DNA from: Acidobacteriota bacterium
Lineage (GTDB): Bacteria > Acidobacteriota > Terriglobia > Terriglobales > Acidobacteriaceae
Length of the DNA: 9,903 nucleotides
Direction of reading: 5' to 3'
Assembly (NCBI GenBank): GCA_021799405.1
Contig: JAJZAL010000194.1
Span: 1 to 9,903 of the forward strand
Shown here: piece after piece, positions 7,170-9,903 of the stretch
How the letters are laid out: each line of letters starts with the position of its first letter
How positions within the stretch are numbered: position 1 is the stretch's first letter
Notes under the pieces: model-generated
Seen by the model: the letters and a program-made list of their open reading frames with translations, nothing else
What the model was told of the DNA's origin: nothing
The model's database searches: none
Position numbers and translations under genes: made by a program

Positions 7170-8156
7170 ATGAGCGATCTAGCCCCACTGGTTGACGGTG
7201 TAGCCGTTGATCCACTGGTCGGTCATCCTGCCGACTTTCACGTTTTTCACAAATTTATTCAGCGCTGCAAGGATCTGCCCGCCATTACAACGGCGGTGGT
7301 TTGGCCGCTCTCCGATGTCGCGCTGAAGGGTGCCGTGGAAGCCGCCGCCGCTGGCCTGATCGAGCCAACGCTTATCGGCCCTGAGCCCGAGATGAAAGCG
7401 CTCGCCGCCAAGATCGGCGTGGACATCAATCCCTTTCCGATTCTCCAGGCTGATACCGAGGCCAGGGCTGCCGAGCTGGGTGTGGCCATCTGCCGCTCCG
7501 GCGGCGCCCAGGCCATGATGAAGGGCAGCCTGCACACCGACGAGATGATGAAAGCAGCCATGAATCGCGATACGGGGCTGCGCACCGCCCGCCGCATCTC
7601 TCATGTCTTCATCATGGATACGCCCGCCTATGCCCGGACCTTGCTGATCACGGATGCGGCCATCAACATTACTCCGGAGCTTGAGGACAAGGTGCACATT
7701 GTGCAGAACGCCATCGATCTGGCGCACGCGCTCGGCATTCCCGAGCCCAAGGTGGCGCTGCTTTCGGCGGTCGAGACCGTGAATCCGAAAATCAAGTCGA
7801 CTCTGGATGCTGCCGCGTTGTGCAAGATGGCCGACCGCGGCCAGATTACAGGTGGGGTTCTGGATGGGCCGCTGGCCTTCGATACCGCCGTCAGCACCAA
7901 GGCTGCCAGCATCAAGAAGCTGGTTTCGCCGGTGACCGGACAGGCTGACATTCTGGTGGTTCCCGACCTGGAGAGCGGCAACATGCTGGCCAAGCAGCTT
8001 GAATACCTGGGCGGAGCGCAGCTTGCCGGCATCGTGCTCGGCGCGCGTGTACCGACGATCCTCACAAGCCGGGCCGATTCGGCAGAGACGCGCCTGACCA
8101 GCTGCGCCGTGGCCGTTCTGCTCCATTACGCGACGCATCCGGCGGTGAAGGTTTAG
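7170..8156 (+). CDS. Phosphate acetyltransferase/butyryltransferase (PTA_PTB family)
   Basis: A protein of 328 residues covering a complete PTA_PTB domain, which exchanges CoA and phosphate on an acyl group (acetyl- or butyryl-CoA to the acyl phosphate). Family-typical text includes MMKGSLHTDEMM (116-127), GGVLDGPLAFD (228-238), SPVTGQADILVVPDLESGNM (253-272) and LTSRADS (298-304). It most resembles the phosphotransacetylase half of proteins annotated as bifunctional enoyl-CoA hydratase/phosphate acetyltransferase. The MaoC-like hydratase domain is absent, and the about 25 residues before the domain look like an ordinary N-terminus. The start is ATG 7170 with GGTGGAGA at 7153-7160 upstream. 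A strong terminator follows, and no acetate or butyrate kinase gene is in the window, so its usual partner would have to lie elsewhere. Acyl specificity cannot be decided here. Confidence 0.92.
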   Translation: MSDLAPLVDGVAVDPLVGHPADFHVFHKFIQRCKDLPAITTAVVWPLSDVALKGAVEAAAAGLIEPTLIGPEPEMKALAAKIGVDINPFPILQADTEARAAELGVAICRSGGAQAMMKGSLHTDEMMKAAMNRDTGLRTARRISHVFIMDTPAYARTLLITDAAINITPELEDKVHIVQNAIDLAHALGIPEPKVALLSAVETVNPKIKSTLDAAALCKMADRGQITGGVLDGPLAFDTAVSTKAASIKKLVSPVTGQADILVVPDLESGNMLAKQLEYLGGAQLAGIVLGARVPTILTSRADSAETRLTSCAVAVLLHYATHPAVKV

Positions 8157-8180
8157 GGCCGTATTCCGAACGGGGGGAGA

Positions 8181-8225
8181 AACGGGCGTCATCCTTTCTG
8201 GGGATGGCGCCCGTTCAATTTTTTT
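8181..8225 (+). terminator. Intrinsic terminator of the phosphate acyltransferase gene
   Basis: AACGGGCGTCATCC (8181-8194) pairs with GGATGGCGCCCGTT (8202-8215) over 14 base pairs with one G.U, around a 7-base loop. Seven T residues follow at 8219-8225. It sits 25 bases after the stop codon and has every element of a rho-independent terminator. Confidence 0.93.
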
Positions 8226-8247
8226 GCCGGTCGGGAATTTTCCCACT

Positions 8248-8298
8248 GTTCTCTCGTCACGCAGATGGGCTATATTGACTCCACCGTATCGAGAGAAC
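8248..8298. repeat. 9-base inverted repeat in the gap before the CBS gene
   Basis: GTTCTCTCG (8248-8256) and CGAGAGAAC (8290-8298) are perfect complements 33 bases apart. The bases between include TATATT (8271-8276), a -10-like box. This is the only distinct structure I see between the terminator (8225) and the promoter near 8369; a 68-codon open frame there lacks a ribosome site and looks non-coding. Confidence 0.5.
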
Positions 8299-8368
8299 TG
8301 CAACAGAGATTCGGGTGGTTCGCTGGTCAGGTGCCATGATTTCTATTTCTTGTCGGGGTTGCCTTTGT

Positions 8369-8396
8369 TTGGGTTTTTCTCGAATCGGCGTACACT
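8369..8396 (+). promoter_or_regulatory. Candidate promoter of the CBS-domain gene
   Basis: TTGGGT (8369-8374) is followed after 16 bases by TACACT (8391-8396). The region upstream is T-rich. Transcription would begin near 8403, leaving a leader of about 107 bases. Confidence 0.45.
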
Positions 8397-8402
8397 TTGG
8401 TT

Positions 8403-8509
8403 CCGCGGCAGCGGGAGCTGCCACGGATGAAGCCTACGCGCCGGCTGGCGGCTGAGGAGGTCGACGGCATCCGTTGAGCCGGCCCCACCAGGGTTGAACA
8501 GGAGGTCGA
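8403..8509 (+). other. Structured 5' leader of the CBS gene with duplicated ribosome-site decamer
   Basis: The leader opens with a hairpin: CCG-C-GGCAGC (8403-8412) pairs with GCTGCC-A-CGG (8417-8426), one C/A mismatch, closed by a GGGA loop of the GNRA type. AGGAGGTCGA occurs twice, at 8455-8464 and 8500-8509; the second copy is the ribosome site of the CBS gene. Between them a seven-codon frame from TTG 8474 ends in TGA 8495-8497, in frame with the CBS gene. That stop excludes a longer CBS N-terminus. I do not recognise a known riboswitch. Confidence 0.5.
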
Positions 8510-8962
8510 ATGAAGATTACCGATAGTATTGGTCTCTTACTCAAGAACAAAGGCGAGAAGATGGTCTTGTCGGTTTCGCCGGACCAGACCGTCTACGAAG
8601 CGATTCAGATGATGGCTCAGTACGATGTAGGCGCGCTGCTGGTTCTGTCGAACGGCCGACTGGTGGGGATTCTGTCAGAGCGCGATTACACGCGCAGAGG
8701 CATCCTCATGGGCCACCCGTCCAAGGAAACGCCGGTGCACGAAATCATGACTACTCCGGTCGTCTACGTCACTCCCCAGCACACGGTGGACGATTGCATG
8801 ACCATGATGACCGGGCATCATTTCCGGCATTTGCCCGTGGTCGAGAATGATGAGGTCGTTGGAATCGTCTCGATCGGCGACCTCGTGAAATGGGTAATCT
8901 CTGGCCACGAACACACCATTCAGGCACTGGAAGGCTACATTACAGGAGCGTATCCGGGGTAG
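8510..8962 (+). CDS. Small CBS-domain-pair protein
   Basis: A protein of 150 residues made almost wholly of two CBS repeats forming one Bateman module: about residues 14-70 and 78-135. Each repeat shows the beta-beta-alpha pattern ending in the nucleotide-contact segment, [12 protein letters not shown] (52-63) and [12 protein letters not shown] (117-128), with the common [12 protein letters not shown] linker (78-89) and HFRHLPVV (104-111). Such modules bind AMP, ATP, NAD or SAM and report energy state. No effector domain is attached, so it probably acts on a partner protein. It is cytoplasmic with no membrane segment. The start at ATG 8510 is set by AGGAGGT only 3 bases upstream and by an in-frame stop 15 bases upstream. 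No partner can be inferred from the neighbours. Confidence 0.93.
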   Translation: MKITDSIGLLLKNKGEKMVLSVSPDQTVYEAIQMMAQYDVGALLVLSNGRLVGILSERDYTRRGILMGHPSKETPVHEIMTTPVVYVTPQHTVDDCMTMMTGHHFRHLPVVENDEVVGIVSIGDLVKWVISGHEHTIQALEGYITGAYPG

Positions 8963-9001
8963 TAGCTGTTGCCACAAGCCCTGCTTTTGGCGGCTTTTCC
9001 T

Positions 9002-9041
9002 GAATGCGGGCCGGTGTGCATCTACACCTCCGCCCGCATTC
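9002..9041. other. Strong hairpin between CBS and HAD genes
   Basis: GAATGCGGGC (9002-9011) pairs perfectly with GCCCGCATTC (9032-9041). Inside it GGTGT (9013-9017) pairs with ACACC (9024-9028), and outside CC (8999-9000) can pair with GG (9043-9044) past one mismatch. No U-tract follows on either strand, so it is not a classical terminator, though it may mark the CBS transcript 3' end or lie in the HAD leader. Confidence 0.6.
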
Positions 9042-9083
9042 CGGCGTTTGAAGAGTTGCCACATCGTCTGCGAGACTCGAAGT

Positions 9084-9749
9084 ATGCCCCATCGCATCCC
9101 GGCGCTCATCTTTGACCTGGACGGAACCCTTACCGACTCTAAACCCGGCATCATTGGCTGCCTGCGCAAGGTGCTCGACGCCCGCAACATGGGCGACCAG
9201 GGACCGCTGGATCGCTTTGTCGGGCCGCCGGTTGCGGAGTGGACCCGGGAGCTGCTGCCCCACGGCAGCGACGAGGAGCGCGCCGCGCTTGCGCGTGAAT
9301 ACCGCGAGTGCTACGGGCGCGAGGGCTGGCAGAACAACTCCGTCTTTCCCGGAGTGCGCGAGATGCTCCTCCGGCTTCGCAGCGCGGATTTTCCGCTTTA
9401 CGTGTGCACATCCAAGCATCAGCCGTATGCGCAGTGCATTCTTGATCATTTCGAGCTGTCCCCTTTTTTCGTGGCCGTCTACGGGGACAGACCGGAATAC
9501 TCGAGCCACGGTAAGCCGGATCTGCTGGCGCTGCTCCTGCGCGAGGAGTCTCTCAGCAGCGCTGACGCATGGATGATCGGCGACCGCAACTTCGATATCG
9601 AGGCCGCGCATGCCAACAACATCCGATGCCTGGCGGTCGAATGGGGCTATGGGATGCCCGGGGAGTGTGCGCAGGCCGATGCGGTGGCCGCAACGCCCGC
9701 CGAAGTAATCGCCGCGCTGGCTCCGGATGGTAGCTTTGCGCATTTTTAG
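9084..9749 (+). CDS. HAD-superfamily phosphatase, phosphoglycolate phosphatase-like
   Basis: A protein of 221 residues with every HAD catalytic motif: motif I DLDGTLTDS (nucleophile D11, acid/base D13), motif II T109/S110 in VCTSKH, motif III K144 in HGKPD, and motif IV IGDRNFD (D167, D171) for magnesium. The cap inserted after motif I (about 20-90) is the helical C1 type of the Gph/PpaX/beta-phosphoglucomutase group. The C-terminal VEWGYG (185-190) is typical of the Gph-like branch. The likely reaction is hydrolysis of a small phosphate monoester; the exact substrate cannot be assigned. I chose ATG 9084 (MPHRIPALIFDLDGT), since the alternative TTG 9048 adds 12 residues without family character. 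Neither start has a good ribosome site, so translation may be weak. It ends in TAG, and nothing downstream in the window looks co-transcribed. Confidence 0.9.
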   Translation: MPHRIPALIFDLDGTLTDSKPGIIGCLRKVLDARNMGDQGPLDRFVGPPVAEWTRELLPHGSDEERAALAREYRECYGREGWQNNSVFPGVREMLLRLRSADFPLYVCTSKHQPYAQCILDHFELSPFFVAVYGDRPEYSSHGKPDLLALLLREESLSSADAWMIGDRNFDIEAAHANNIRCLAVEWGYGMPGECAQADAVAATPAEVIAALAPDGSFAHF

Positions 9750-9763
9750 GTTCATTCCGTCGC

Positions 9764-9781
9764 CTGTGGGCAGAACCACAG
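9764..9781. other. Small hairpin after the HAD gene
   Basis: CTGTGG (9764-9769) pairs with CCACAG (9776-9781) around a 6-base loop, starting 15 bases after the HAD stop codon. No U-tract follows. Confidence 0.4.
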
Positions 9782-9805
9782 CGACCACCTGGTATGTGCT
9801 GAGTT

Positions 9806-9859
9806 GTTGGCGCACGGTCCGCCGGGAGGTGTGAACTCCGGCGGTGGGCCAGCGCCAAC
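9806..9859. other. Long imperfect hairpin at the right edge
   Basis: GTTGGCGC (9806-9813) pairs with GCGCCAAC (9852-9859); inside it CCGCCGG (9819-9825) pairs with CCGGCGG (9838-9844), and AG/CT extends the stem past a bulged G. The rest of 9750-9903 shows no gene I can defend: open frames exist on both strands, but none has a ribosome site or recognisable motif. Confidence 0.5.
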
Positions 9860-9903
9860 CACCCTTGCCGCGGCGCAGGAGCCAGGCTCCCCAGCCAGCA
9901 AAG

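Noticed and set aside
7179..8303. Minus-strand open frame of 374 codons
   Set aside because: Antisense to the phosphate acyltransferase; it also runs through that gene's terminator.
8224..8430. 68-codon frame before the CBS gene
   Set aside because: TTG start inside the terminator T-run, no ribosome site, overlaps the candidate promoter, no recognisable protein features.
8976..8999. Possible terminator AGCC...GGCT followed by TTTT after the CBS gene
   Set aside because: Only four paired bases with mismatches in the extension; too weak.
8940..9815. Minus-strand open frame of 291 codons, open further to the right edge
   Set aside because: Almost wholly antisense to the HAD gene. Its upstream part (residues like STYQVVAVVLPTGDG) looks slightly protein-like, but no start, ribosome site or family supports it.
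1..9903. Mobile element, prophage, CRISPR or defence system
   Set aside because: No transposase, integrase, nuclease, spaced direct-repeat array or tRNA-linked attachment site was found; all seven genes are metabolic or regulatory housekeeping types.

Overview
The window is about 60% G+C by eye and densely coded, with seven protein genes and no RNA gene, CRISPR array, insertion sequence or phage gene that I can see. The proteins (a bacterial two-domain GH15 glucoamylase, a Mn-type SOD, an ACS-family transporter paired with a tartrate/D-malate dehydrogenase, a stand-alone phosphate acyltransferase, a small CBS protein) and the strong AGGAGGT ribosome sites suggest a free-living soil heterotroph. 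My best guess is an acidobacterium of the Terriglobus/Granulicella/Acidobacterium type. That rests on protein style only, and no taxonomic marker is present.

Layout: (1) 1-2182, minus strand, a glucoamylase whose 3' end lies beyond the left edge. (2) 2183-2493, a divergent control region. (3) 2494-3117, plus strand, sodA. (4) 3118-3330, a convergent gap with a heptamer repeat and stacked hairpins. (5) 5731 to 3331, minus strand, a two-gene operon: an NAD-type tartrate/D-malate dehydrogenase (first) and an MFS carrier starting 11 bases after it. (6) 5732-5945, a second divergent control region. (7) 5946-6962, plus strand, a SAM-dependent O-methyltransferase-like protein. (8) 7170-8156, plus strand, a phosphate acetyl/butyryltransferase followed by a textbook terminator. 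(9) 8510-8962, plus strand, a two-CBS-domain protein behind a long structured leader. (10) 9084-9749, plus strand, a HAD phosphatase. (11) 9750-9903, a non-coding tail rich in inverted repeats.

Together the genes read as ordinary carbon and stress metabolism: alpha-glucan breakdown, superoxide removal, uptake and oxidation of a hydroxylated C4 acid, acyl-CoA/acyl-phosphate exchange, and adenine-nucleotide sensing by CBS domains. Apart from the dehydrogenase/carrier pair, nothing ties them into one pathway. I found no undescribed multi-gene system. The less ordinary signals are non-coding: inverted repeats over two -35 regions, a transcript start that appears to fall on a stable hairpin, a duplicated ribosome-site decamer, and several strong hairpins without a U-tract. 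Several plus-strand promoters seem to share a GTACA(A/C)T -10 box.
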